Assembly (NCBI RefSeq): GCF_034008635.1
Contig: NZ_CP125378.1
Span: 3,028,001 to 3,092,000, forward strand
Length of the DNA: 64,000 nt
Source of the DNA: Pseudomonas sp. P8_229
GTDB taxonomy: Bacteria > Pseudomonadota > Gammaproteobacteria > Pseudomonadales > Pseudomonadaceae
Direction: 5' to 3'
Position 1 is the stretch's first letter. Each line of letters opens with the position of its first letter. Below the pieces are notes generated by a model that did no database searches, was not told the origin of the DNA, and saw nothing but the letters and a program-made list of their open reading frames with translations. Of this stretch, positions 35,681 to 44,269 are shown in pieces. The translations under genes and the position numbers were made by a program.

Positions 35681-36987
35681 TAGTTGCTGTGGGTTGCCTG
35701 GCCGAGATCATCAGCCGAGGTGGTCGTCATGTCGCTGGTGCGTAAATGACTGACCTCGTTCGCGTTCACCGGCGCGCCTTTGTTGCCCCAGCTGTCACGG
35801 ATGAAACTCACCACATCCGCCACTTCCTGATCCGACAAGCGCCAGGCGAAACCCGGCATGGTGAAGGTCGAGGGTGCCGTGTGCGTCGCCGGGAGGGTGC
35901 CGCCTTTGAGCACGATGTGGATCAGCGAGGTCGGATCCTCCGATTGCAGCACCGGATTGCCCGCCAGTGCCGGGAACACCCGGGTGTAGCCGTGGCCATC
36001 GGTGCGGTGGCAGGCCGCGCAGTTATCGATGTACACCGCTGCGCCGCGCTGGCTGTCGTCGCCGTTCCACAGAGCCTTGGCGGCTTTCTCGTCGTACTGG
36101 TGCGGCTGATCGTTTGGATCAGTAGCTGGCAGCGACTTGAGGTAGCGGGCGATCGCGGTCAGGTCGGCGTCGGTCATGTATTGCATGCTGTGGGTGACCA
36201 CATCGCTCATGCCGCCGAAGACCGCGCTGCGGTCGCTGCGTCCGGTCTTGAGGAACTGCACCAGTTGCGCTTCGCTCCAGCCGCCGAGACCGTCCTTGTG
36301 ATCACCGCGCAGGCTCTTGGCGATCCAGCCTTCCAGCGGCGCACTGCCGGCGAGGAAGTTCTTGCCGTCCGCCGCGCTCAGGGATTTTTCCTGCATGGTC
36401 AGGGCACGCGGCGTATGGCAGGCGCCGCAATGGCCGAGGCCTTCGACCAGATAGGCGCCGCGATCGATCACCGGATCATCCGTGGTTGCCTTGTAGTCTT
36501 CGACCTTCGGCGCGAACATCCAGCGCCAGCCCATCAGTGGCCAGCGCATGCTCAGCGGCCATGGAATGTCGCTGGCCTTGTTCTCCTGCGCGACCGGTTC
36601 GACGCCGTGCATGAAGTAGGCGTACAGCGCCTGCATGTCGGTTTCGCTGACACGGGCGTAGGACGGATACGGCATCGCCGGGTACAACGTACTGCCGTTT
36701 TTGGCAACGCCATGGCGCACCGCTTTGTCGAAGTCCTCGAAGCTGTAATCACCGACGCCGGTTTTGTCCGGGGTGATGTTGGTCGAGTAGATCGTGCCGA
36801 TCGGGGTTTCCATTGGCAGGCCGCCGGCGAACGGCTTGCCACCCTTGGCGGTGTGGCAGGCCACGCAGTCACCGGCGCGGGCGAGGTACTCGCCTTGTTT
36901 GATCAACGCTTGATCAACTTCGGCCGCTTGAATTGAGGCGCTGCCGAGCAGGGCCAGGGTGGCGATAACGAGAATTTTCATGGTCAT
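35680..36987 (-). CDS. Trihaem cytochrome c subunit of a gluconate/alcohol dehydrogenase-type complex
   Basis: Periplasmic or membrane-associated electron acceptor of the flavoprotein encoded upstream. The 435-residue precursor has a signal peptide (cleavage after IQA) and three haem motifs: CVACH, CGACH and CAACH, each in its own cytochrome c domain, as in gluconate-2-, sorbitol- and alcohol-dehydrogenase cytochrome subunits. Electrons would pass to ubiquinone or the oxidase. It follows the GMC gene by six bases. Confidence 0.9.
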   Translation of the reverse strand: MTMKILVIATLALLGSASIQAAEVDQALIKQGEYLARAGDCVACHTAKGGKPFAGGLPMETPIGTIYSTNITPDKTGVGDYSFEDFDKAVRHGVAKNGSTLYPAMPYPSYARVSETDMQALYAYFMHGVEPVAQENKASDIPWPLSMRWPLMGWRWMFAPKVEDYKATTDDPVIDRGAYLVEGLGHCGACHTPRALTMQEKSLSAADGKNFLAGSAPLEGWIAKSLRGDHKDGLGGWSEAQLVQFLKTGRSDRSAVFGGMSDVVTHSMQYMTDADLTAIARYLKSLPATDPNDQPHQYDEKAAKALWNGDDSQRGAAVYIDNCAACHRTDGHGYTRVFPALAGNPVLQSEDPTSLIHIVLKGGTLPATHTAPSTFTMPGFAWRLSDQEVADVVSFIRDSWGNKGAPVNANEVSHLRTSDMTTTSADDLGQATHSN

Positions 36988-36993
36988 CGCTCC

Positions 36994-38778
36994 TTATGCC
37001 TGGACCAGCGGGCCGGGGTTTTTCAGGTACTGCTCGCGGATCGCCTTGGCCGACCAGTAGGTCAATGCCGCCACCAGCCCGGTCGGGTTGTAACCCAGAC
37101 CTTGCGGGAATGCCGACGCACCCGGTACGAACACGTTGTGCACGTCCCAGCTCTGCAGGTAGCGGTTCAGGGCGCTCTTCTTCGGATCGGTGCCCATGAT
37201 CGCGCCACCGTTAAGGTGCGTGGTCTGGTAGGCCGCGGTGTTGAAGTGATCACCGACCTGTTTGCCGATCACCGCGATGGCTTTCGGGCCCATGGCTTGG
37301 GCGACCTTGCCCATTTTCTCGACCATGAAGCGGTTCATCTTGATGTCGTTTTCCTGCCAGTCGAAGGTCATCCGCAACAGCGGCAAGCCGTAGGCATCGC
37401 GGTACACCGGGTCGAGGTCGAGGTAGTTGCCACGGTAGGACTGATGCGCGCCGTGGGCGTCCATCGACACCTGGTGGGTGTAGTAATCGGCGGTCGCGCG
37501 TTTCCAGTCACTGCCCCAGGCCGGGGTGCCCGGCGGGTTCGAAGTGCCAGCAATCGGCCGGCTGCCGGCCTGATTGACCCACATTGGCGAGCCGCCGACG
37601 AAGCCGTGCGGGCCGTGGTCGAAGTTGTCGGCGTTGAAGTCGTCCAGTGCCACGCCGTTGCCGCCGGCACCGATGAAGTTGTTGGTGTGGGTATCCTTGT
37701 CGAAGAACGCCTTGATGGTCGCCATGTTCTGGTAGGCAAAGTTGCGCCCGACCACGCCTTCGCCGGTAATCGGGTCGTAGGGTTTGCCGATCCCGGACAG
37801 CAGCATCAGGCGCACATTGTGCAACTGGAACGCGCCGAGGATCACCAGATCTGCAGGTTGCTCGATCTCGCGGCCCTGAGCATCGATGTAGGTGACGCCG
37901 GTGGCTTTGCTTTTCGTGCTGTCGAGGTTGATCCGCAGCACGTGGGCGTTGGCGCGCAGCTCGAAATTCGGCAGCGGCTTGAGCGCCGGCAGAATGTTCA
38001 CGTTAGGCGAAGCCTTGGAATACATGTAGCAAACGTAGCCGCTGCAGAATCCGCAGAAGTTGCACGGACCCATCTGTGCGCCGTAGGGATTGGTGTACGG
38101 CCCTGAAGTATTCGCCGATGGCAGGTTGTAGGGTTTGTAACCGACCTCTGTCGCCGCTTTGCCGAACAGCTGTGCGGAAACGGTGTTCTTCTGCGCCTCC
38201 AGCGGGAACGGGTTCGAGCGATCCGGCGCGTACGGGTTGCCGCCCTTGCCCTGGCCGACCAGTTGGCCTTTTACGGTCCAGGCCTGGCCGGAGGTGCCGA
38301 AGACTTTCTCGGCGAAATCGAAGAACGGTTCGAGCTCTTCGTAGCTGACGCCGAAGTCCTGGATGGTCATGTCCTTGGGGATGAAGCTTTTGCCGTAGCG
38401 CTCTTCGTAATGGCTGCGCATGCGCAACTCGATCGGGTCGACCCGGAAATGCACGCCCGACCAGTGCAAACCGGCGCCACCCACGCCATTACCCGGCAGG
38501 AACGCACCCAATTGGCGGTTCGGCAGGGCAATGTCGGTGACGCTGTGACGGATGGTGACGGTTTCTTTCGAGATGTCCTGAAAGAGTTTTTTCCGCACGC
38601 TGTAGGTGAGTTCGTCGATCACCTGCGGATAGTTGCCGTCGGGGTAAGTGTCCTGCATCGGCCCGCGCTCCAGCGCCAGCACGTTGAGCCCGGCTTCGGT
38701 CAGCTCCTTGGCCATGATTGCGCCGGTCCAGCCAAAACCGACGATCACCGCGTCGACCTTCTTCATTACCGTTGCCAT
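36994..38778 (-). CDS. GMC-family flavoprotein dehydrogenase (gluconate 2-dehydrogenase-type large subunit)
   Basis: FAD-dependent dehydrogenase, 594 residues from ATG 38778 (MATVMKKVDAVIVGFGWTG). The Rossmann FAD motif is VIVGFGWTGAIMAKELTEAG with ALERGP after it. GNGVGGAGLHWSG and the C-terminal GGAIMGTDPKKS and GLGYNPTGLVAALTYW fit the GMC fold. The CNFCGFCSGYVC cluster may carry an iron-sulfur centre or disulfides. No signal peptide; it is probably exported with the Tat-tagged small subunit. The substrate (gluconate, keto-gluconate, sorbitol or other polyol) cannot be told. A longer start would add 22 residues overlapping the upstream gene. Confidence 0.9.
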   Translation of the reverse strand: MATVMKKVDAVIVGFGWTGAIMAKELTEAGLNVLALERGPMQDTYPDGNYPQVIDELTYSVRKKLFQDISKETVTIRHSVTDIALPNRQLGAFLPGNGVGGAGLHWSGVHFRVDPIELRMRSHYEERYGKSFIPKDMTIQDFGVSYEELEPFFDFAEKVFGTSGQAWTVKGQLVGQGKGGNPYAPDRSNPFPLEAQKNTVSAQLFGKAATEVGYKPYNLPSANTSGPYTNPYGAQMGPCNFCGFCSGYVCYMYSKASPNVNILPALKPLPNFELRANAHVLRINLDSTKSKATGVTYIDAQGREIEQPADLVILGAFQLHNVRLMLLSGIGKPYDPITGEGVVGRNFAYQNMATIKAFFDKDTHTNNFIGAGGNGVALDDFNADNFDHGPHGFVGGSPMWVNQAGSRPIAGTSNPPGTPAWGSDWKRATADYYTHQVSMDAHGAHQSYRGNYLDLDPVYRDAYGLPLLRMTFDWQENDIKMNRFMVEKMGKVAQAMGPKAIAVIGKQVGDHFNTAAYQTTHLNGGAIMGTDPKKSALNRYLQSWDVHNVFVPGASAFPQGLGYNPTGLVAALTYWSAKAIREQYLKNPGPLVQA

Positions 38779-38780
38779 GC

Positions 38781-39527
38781 TCAAGCCCTCTCGCCGCGAA
38801 TCGAAACTGCCGGGAAGGGGTATTGCTCGTTGCGTTCCACCCAATCCATGAAATCGGCGCGGGCGCCGGGGAAGCCGATCATGGTCCAGCCGACCATGCC
38901 TTTATTGCCGCCGTGGATCGGATCGCAGAAGAACCCTTCCTTGGTGTTTTGCAGCAACAGGCTGAAGAAAATCTTTGCCGGAACGGCATCGAACTGCGGC
39001 TTGCCGGCTTCGAGTTGCTTGAGCAGATCGTCTCGGGTAGCGCTGTCTTGCTCAGCAAATGTCTTTCCGTTCAGCGATTTTGCCCACTGATCCGTGGCGG
39101 CGATGCCGAGGCGATAGATGTCTTTGGGCACCAGTTTGCTCTGCCAGCCCATCTCCGGCGCCGCGTCGGCGTTGAACGGGCCTTGCATGTACCAGAGGGC
39201 ACCGGCGGCATACGGGGTGTTCATCTGACGGTCGATGTATTCCGGCACGCCGGCTTCCAGAGCCCCCGGGCCCTGATCGTCGTTGGGGATCAATTGCGCC
39301 ACGGCGGCGTTGATGAAGGCCCATTCCTCGGCGCTGAAATGGCTCGGCTGGTAAGCGCCGGCTTCGGATTTCGCCGGGGTTGCGGCTGGCGCCGCCGGGG
39401 TGGCTGCAGGTGCAGCTTGCAGCACGCTGCTGCCCAGACCGGTTCCGGCCAGGGTAACCACGGGAATCAGGGTCAGGGATTTGCGCAAGAACTCACGCCG
39501 CGGGTTGTCTCGATCTGCATCAGACAT
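38781..39527 (-). CDS. Gluconate 2-dehydrogenase subunit 3 family protein, Tat-exported
   Basis: Small subunit of the dehydrogenase complex, 248 residues from ATG 39527. It starts with a Tat signal (RREFLRKS followed by a hydrophobic stretch) and an Ala/Pro-rich linker (about residues 40-55). The mature domain has SAEEWAFINAAVAQLIPND and EAGVPEYIDRQM, which characterise the family. As in related complexes it should carry the flavin subunit through the Tat pathway. Its stop lies two bases before the GMC start. Confidence 0.9.
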   Translation of the reverse strand: MSDADRDNPRREFLRKSLTLIPVVTLAGTGLGSSVLQAAPAATPAAPAATPAKSEAGAYQPSHFSAEEWAFINAAVAQLIPNDDQGPGALEAGVPEYIDRQMNTPYAAGALWYMQGPFNADAAPEMGWQSKLVPKDIYRLGIAATDQWAKSLNGKTFAEQDSATRDDLLKQLEAGKPQFDAVPAKIFFSLLLQNTKEGFFCDPIHGGNKGMVGWTMIGFPGARADFMDWVERNEQYPFPAVSIRGERA

Positions 39528-39832
39528 GGGAGTGCACCTCATCAGGCATTGATGGTTGTCCGTTTCTACGAACGGCTTGAGCATTTTTTCGTCGCGGCGC
39601 GTGGCCCGTTTGACCGGGAAAAGGGGGACGGCTGCAACATCGTGTGACAAATGGTAGCAGCCTAATCATCGGGATGAACCGATTCAGCGGAAAAACCCAC
39701 GTTTTTTTACGCGGTGTTCAATGAAATCGTGCGGATTCACGATTCTTTGACAAGTGGCTCACAGGGCTTTGACTGCCGGACGTAGAAGCTGCGAGGCCTT
39801 TCATTGATGAATTTCGATACGGTCAGCCCAGC
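39528..39832. other. Intergenic region before the phosphatase gene
   Basis: A 305-base divergent gap with no supported gene. It should carry promoters for the dehydrogenase operon and the phosphatase. A TTTGACA-like element occurs at 39746-39752 but no matching -10 box at 16-18 bases was found. Confidence 0.45.
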
Positions 39833-40477
39833 ATGTCTCGAGTGCGCCTTTTCCCTGCTTTGTGTTTGTCGCTTGTTGCCCTGCTGCACTTGATGCCGGC
39901 CCAGGCTGACGCCGCTGTCACATCGCGCCCGCCTGAGTGGGCGCAACCGGTTGAAGTGCAGTACAACCTGTTCCAGATGTCGCCAACGCTGTATCGCAGT
40001 GCCTTGCCGGACGGCGGTGCGGTGCCGTTGCTGAAGAACCTCAAAGTGGCGACCGTGATCAACTTTCTGCCCGAAGCCGACAGCAGTTGGCTGTCCGAGC
40101 CGGGCATCAATCAGGTGCAACTGCCTTATCGCACCAACCATGTCGATGACGCCGATGTGCTCAAGACCCTGCGCGCGATTCAGACCGCCGAAGCAAATGG
40201 CCCGGTGTTGATGCATTGCAAGCATGGTTCCGACCGCACCGGCCTGATGGCGGCGATGTACCGGATTGTGGTGCAGGGCTGGAGCAAGGAAGACGCGCTG
40301 AATGAAATGACTCAGGGCGGTTTTGGTGAGAGCGGCCATTTCAAGGATGGCGTGCGCTATGTGATGCAGGCCGACGTCGACAAACTGCGCACCGCCCTGG
40401 CCAATGGCGATTGCAGCACCAGTGCGTTTGCTACCTGCTCGATGAAGAGCTGGTTCCAGTCAGTCAACCTCAAATAA
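39833..40477 (+). CDS. Periplasmic dual-specificity phosphatase (TpbA-like)
   Basis: A 214-residue protein with a signal peptide (cleavage near AQADA) and a cysteine-phosphatase domain. The catalytic P-loop is intact: HCKHGSDRTG, with Cys129 and Arg135; an Asp in NHVDDADV is the likely general acid. Location, length and motif resemble P. aeruginosa TpbA, a periplasmic tyrosine phosphatase that lowers c-di-GMP through TpbB. The partner diguanylate cyclase is not next to it, so the functional link is inference. Confidence 0.85.
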   Translation: MSRVRLFPALCLSLVALLHLMPAQADAAVTSRPPEWAQPVEVQYNLFQMSPTLYRSALPDGGAVPLLKNLKVATVINFLPEADSSWLSEPGINQVQLPYRTNHVDDADVLKTLRAIQTAEANGPVLMHCKHGSDRTGLMAAMYRIVVQGWSKEDALNEMTQGGFGESGHFKDGVRYVMQADVDKLRTALANGDCSTSAFATCSMKSWFQSVNLK

Positions 40478-40481
40478 GCCG

Positions 40482-40512
40482 AACCCTCCACGGCATTGCA
40501 CCGTGGAGGGTT
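40482..40512. terminator. Bidirectional stem-loop between phosphatase and yheV
   Basis: AACCCTCCACGG, loop CATTGCA, CCGTGGAGGGTT: a 12-base perfect stem starting five bases after the phosphatase stop. The T-run is short. Confidence 0.7.
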
Positions 40513-40522
40513 ATTCGCTGGC

Positions 40523-40807
40523 TCAGTCTTCGGACTTTTTCTTCAGTTTCGGATTCGGGAAGAACTGCACGGCCTGGACGGTCTTGTCCGGCGCCGGTTT
40601 GAGCGCGCTGGTATTGACCCGCGTGCCCAGTTCCTTGGGAACCGACAACCCCTGCTCGTTGAGCGTATCCGAGTAACCGCAGGCCACGCATTCGCGGTGC
40701 GGCACGCTGTCCTCGTTCCACATCATCAGTTTGTCCGGCTCGCTGCACGCCGGGCAGACGGCCCCGGCGATAAAGCGCTTCTTGGTAATCACAGGTGCCT
40801 CACTCAT
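40523..40807 (-). CDS. YheV-type zinc-ribbon protein
   Basis: A 94-residue small protein with two CxxC pairs, CPAC and CVAC, about 20 residues apart, forming a putative zinc ribbon, then a basic tail (PKLKKKSED). Members of the YheV family are short uncharacterised proteins. Its start overlaps the prlC stop (ATGA), so it is translationally coupled to prlC. Confidence 0.85.
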   Translation of the reverse strand: MSEAPVITKKRFIAGAVCPACSEPDKLMMWNEDSVPHRECVACGYSDTLNEQGLSVPKELGTRVNTSALKPAPDKTVQAVQFFPNPKLKKKSED

Positions 40808-42855
40808 GCTGCTGCGTCCTCACTCAGGCCGCTGTGGCGCAAGAGTGCGTCAATCGATGGCTCGCGGCCACGGAAGTCGACGAACAACACCATTGGCGCC
40901 TGCGAACCACCACGGGCCAGAATCGCTTCGCGGAATGCACGACCGGTTTGTGCGTTGAGCACGCCGTCTTCTTCGAATTTCGAGAAGGCATCCGCCGACA
41001 GCACTTCAGCCCACTTGTAGCTGTAATAACCCGCCGCGTAACCGCCAGCGAAGATGTGCGCGAAGCTGTTGGGGAAGCGGTTGTAGACCGGTGGACGCAT
41101 CACCGACACCTCGTCACGCACGCCTTCGAGTACCTGCGCGACGCTGCGGCCGTCACCGTGGGTGGCGTGCAGTTCGAAGTCGAACAGCGAGAACTCCAGC
41201 TGGCGGACCATCATCAGGCCGGACTGGAAGTTCTTCGCTGCGAGCATTTTTTCCAGCAGATCCTGCGGCAGTGGTTCGCCGCTTTCGTAGTGACCGGAGA
41301 TCAACGCGAGGCCTTCCGGCTCCCAGCACCAGTTTTCCATGAACTGGCTCGGCAACTCGACCGCGTCCCACGCCACGCCGTTGATCCCGGAGACACCGGC
41401 GTGATCAACGCGGGTCAGCAGGTGATGCAGACCATGGCCGAACTCGTGGAACAGGGTGGTCACTTCATCGTGGGTCAGCAGCGCCGGCTTGCCGCTGTCG
41501 GCCGGGGTGAAGTTGCACACCAGGTTGGCGACCGGGCTTTGCAGCACGCCGTCGACGGTGCGGCGACGGTCGCGGGCGCCGTCCATCCACGCACCGCCAC
41601 GCTTGTTGGCGCGGGCGTAGAGGTCGAAGAAGAAGCGGCCGACGTGCTGGCCGTTTTCCTTGATCTCGAACAGGCGCACGTCCGGGTGCCAGGTGTCGAA
41701 GCCTTTCAGTTCGGCGATTTCGATGCCGTACAGACGCTGGACGATAGCGAACAGACCGCCGAGGACTTTATCGATCGGGAAGTAGGCCCGCAGGGTTTCC
41801 TGAGCGACGCTGTAACGTTGTTCACGGAGCTTCTCGCCGTAGAAACCGCTGTCCCAGCTTTGCAGATCGGCGCAGCCCTGTTCGGCGGCGTAGGCGCGCA
41901 GTTGCTGCAAATCCTGTGCGGCAAACGGCTTGCTGCGCTTGGCCAGGTCGCGCAGGAAACTCAGCACCTGATCGCTGGATTCGGCCATTTTGGTGGCCAG
42001 GCTCAGCTCGGAGAAGCTGGCGAAGCCCAGCAGTTTGGCCAGTTCCTGACGCAGGTCGAGGATCTCTTCCATCACCGGGCCGTTGTCGTTCTGGCCGGCG
42101 TTCGGGCCTTGATCCGAGGCGCGGGTGCAGTAGGCGGCGTAGACTTCTTCACGCAACGCACGGTCTTGCGCGTAGGTCATCACCGCGTAGTAGCTCGGGA
42201 ATTCCAGGGTGATCAGCCAGCCATCAAGGTCTTTGGCCTGTGCGGCGGCGGCCATTTGCGCCTTGGCCGAATCGGTCAGACCGGCGAGGGCGGCTTCATC
42301 GGTGACGTGCTTGGTCCAGGCTTGCGTGGCGTCGAGCAGTTGGTTGGAGAAGCGGCTGCCCAGCTCGGACAGTTTGCTCTGCACTTCGGCGTAGCGCTTT
42401 TGTTCGGCTTCCGGCAGGTCGATACCCGACAGACGGAAATCGCGCAGGGCGTGTTCCAGAATAGTCTTTTGCGCCACCTCGAAACCGGCAGCTTGCGGGC
42501 TGTTGGCCAGGGCTTCATAGGCCTGGAACAGTTCGCGGTTCTGGCCCATCTCGGTGGAGTAGGCGCTCAGGGCCGGCAGGCACGACTCGTAGGCTTCGCG
42601 CAGTTCGGCGCTGTTGCACACGGCGTTGAGGTGGCTGACCGGGCTCCAGGCTGCGCCAAGGCGATCATTGAGTTCGTCCATCGCCAATACCAGGCCGGCC
42701 CAGGTCGGGTTCTCGACTTGAGTCTTGAGGATCTCGGCAATGGCGGCGCGGTTGTCGGCCAGGATCGTTTCAATGGCTGGCAGCACGTGTTCGGCACGGA
42801 TCGTGGAGAACGGCGGCAGGTCGTAGGACTGCAGAAGAGGGTTGTTCACGCTCAC
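40804..42855 (-). CDS. prlC: Oligopeptidase A
   Basis: Cytoplasmic M3-family zinc metallopeptidase that degrades oligopeptides, including cleaved signal peptides; 683 residues from GTG 42855 (MSVNNPLLQSYDLPPF). The zinc motif is HEFGHGLHH, with the third ligand Glu downstream. An ATG nine codons earlier (42882) is possible, but GTG 42855 gives the family N-terminus and has AAGGTG upstream. The gene is divergent from the gamma-carbonic anhydrase and coupled to yheV. Confidence 0.94.
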   Translation of the reverse strand: MSVNNPLLQSYDLPPFSTIRAEHVLPAIETILADNRAAIAEILKTQVENPTWAGLVLAMDELNDRLGAAWSPVSHLNAVCNSAELREAYESCLPALSAYSTEMGQNRELFQAYEALANSPQAAGFEVAQKTILEHALRDFRLSGIDLPEAEQKRYAEVQSKLSELGSRFSNQLLDATQAWTKHVTDEAALAGLTDSAKAQMAAAAQAKDLDGWLITLEFPSYYAVMTYAQDRALREEVYAAYCTRASDQGPNAGQNDNGPVMEEILDLRQELAKLLGFASFSELSLATKMAESSDQVLSFLRDLAKRSKPFAAQDLQQLRAYAAEQGCADLQSWDSGFYGEKLREQRYSVAQETLRAYFPIDKVLGGLFAIVQRLYGIEIAELKGFDTWHPDVRLFEIKENGQHVGRFFFDLYARANKRGGAWMDGARDRRRTVDGVLQSPVANLVCNFTPADSGKPALLTHDEVTTLFHEFGHGLHHLLTRVDHAGVSGINGVAWDAVELPSQFMENWCWEPEGLALISGHYESGEPLPQDLLEKMLAAKNFQSGLMMVRQLEFSLFDFELHATHGDGRSVAQVLEGVRDEVSVMRPPVYNRFPNSFAHIFAGGYAAGYYSYKWAEVLSADAFSKFEEDGVLNAQTGRAFREAILARGGSQAPMVLFVDFRGREPSIDALLRHSGLSEDAAA

Positions 42856-42944
42856 GGTTGGCACCTTGGCTGGAAGAAACATGCGCCCATCTTAATTACA
42901 ATCGACACTCACCGCAGCTATCGGCGACAGAGAGAGAACTTATC

Positions 42945-43490
42945 GTGCCCGTTCGCAAGTACCAGAATCACACCCCGCAGTTGCGCAAAGGCGCGTTTGT
43001 CGACGCCTCGGCGGTGGTGATCGGCGACGTCGAAATCGGCGAAGACAGCTCCGTCTGGCCGCTGACCGTGATCCGTGGCGACATGCACCGCATCCGTATC
43101 GGCGCGCGCACCAGCGTGCAGGACGGCTGCGTGTTGCACATCACCCACGCCGGGCCGTTCAACCCGGACGGCTTCCCGCTGCTGATCGGCGATGACGTGA
43201 CCATCGCTCACAAGGTCATGCTGCATGGCTGCACTGTTGGCAGCCGCGTATTGATCGGCATGGGCAGCATCGTCATGGACGGCGCGGTGGTCGAAGATGA
43301 CGTGATCATCGGCGCCGGCAGCCTGGTGCCACCGGGCAAGCGCCTGGAAAGCGGCTTCCTGTACGTGGGCAGCCCGGTGAAACAGATCCGCCCGCTGACT
43401 GACAAGGAGCGCGCCTTCTTCACCTACAGCGCGGCGAACTACGTGAAGCTCAAGGACCTGCATCTGGCCGAAGGCTACGACCAGCTCTGA
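42945..43490 (+). CDS. Gamma-class carbonic anhydrase family protein (YrdA-type)
   Basis: A 181-residue left-handed beta-helix protein with hexapeptide repeats (AVVIGDVEIGEDSSVWPLTVIRGD). Zinc-ligand histidines lie in LHITHAG and AHKVMLHGC. Whether it is an active carbonic anhydrase or related acyl-transfer-like protein is unknown for many members. GTG 42945 is the start by family N-terminus (MPVRKYQNHTPQ); an AGAGAG sequence lies upstream. Confidence 0.9.
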   Translation: MPVRKYQNHTPQLRKGAFVDASAVVIGDVEIGEDSSVWPLTVIRGDMHRIRIGARTSVQDGCVLHITHAGPFNPDGFPLLIGDDVTIAHKVMLHGCTVGSRVLIGMGSIVMDGAVVEDDVIIGAGSLVPPGKRLESGFLYVGSPVKQIRPLTDKERAFFTYSAANYVKLKDLHLAEGYDQL

Positions 43491-43518
43491 ATCGCCTTAC
43501 ACCTGCTCAGGATTTCTC

Positions 43519-44169
43519 ATGCATTACCAGACCGTACTGTTCGACCTCGATGGCACCCTGACCGACCCGCGTGAGGGCATCACCCGTTCCATCCAGTTCG
43601 CCCTCGGCAAACTCGGCATTGATGAGCCGGACCTGACCAAGCTCGAACACTTCATCGGCCCGCCACTGTTGCAGGCGTTCATGCAGTTCTATGGCTTTGA
43701 CGAGGCCAAGGCCTGGGAAGCGGTGAACTTCTATCGCGAGCGCTTCAAGGTCACCGGACTGTACGAAAACCGCGTGTTCGATGGCGTCACACCGCTGCTG
43801 GAAACCTTGAGCGGCCAAGGGCGACAGCTGTATATCGCGACCTCCAAACCTTGGGAATTTGCCCGCGAGATTGCCCGGCACTTCGACTTTGCCAAACACT
43901 TCAAGGTGATCTACGGCAGCGAACTGGATGGCACGCGGACCAACAAGGTCGAGCTGATCGCGCACCTGGTGGCCGAAGAGGGGCTGGATCCGGCCAATAC
44001 GCTGATGATCGGCGATCGCAAGCATGACCTGATCGGCGCGCGCAGCAACGGGCTGGATGCGGCGGCGGTGGGCTATGGGTTTGGCAGCTTTGAAGAATTG
44101 AGTGCCGAAGCGCCGGCCTATCATTTTGAAACGCTGGCCGAGTTGCATCAGGCGTTCCTGCGGCGCTGA
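43519..44169 (+). CDS. HAD-superfamily hydrolase (phosphoglycolate phosphatase-like)
   Basis: A 216-residue HAD phosphatase. Motif I is FDLDGTLTD (nucleophile Asp), motif II IATSKP, motif III near TNKVELIAHL, and motif IV GDRKHDLIGA. A helical cap lies between motifs I and II. Gph-like or a 5'-nucleotidase substrate is possible. It lies 28 bases after the gamma-carbonic anhydrase gene and may be co-transcribed. Confidence 0.9.
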   Translation: MHYQTVLFDLDGTLTDPREGITRSIQFALGKLGIDEPDLTKLEHFIGPPLLQAFMQFYGFDEAKAWEAVNFYRERFKVTGLYENRVFDGVTPLLETLSGQGRQLYIATSKPWEFAREIARHFDFAKHFKVIYGSELDGTRTNKVELIAHLVAEEGLDPANTLMIGDRKHDLIGARSNGLDAAAVGYGFGSFEELSAEAPAYHFETLAELHQAFLRR

Positions 44170-44179
44170 TGAGTCAGTC

Positions 44180-44246
44180 TTCGCGAGCAAGCCCGCTCCC
44201 ACAGGGAGAATGCATTTCAACTGTGGGAGCGGGCTTGCTCGCGAAG
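44180..44246. repeat. REP inverted pair, GTGGGAGCGGG type, short spacer
   Basis: Divergent arms: reverse complement of GTGGGAGCGGGCTTGCTCGC at 44181-44202 and the direct copy at 44223-44242, only about 20 bases apart, between converging genes. Confidence 0.9.
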
Positions 44247-44269
44247 GGGCCGGCTCAGCCCATGCGAAA

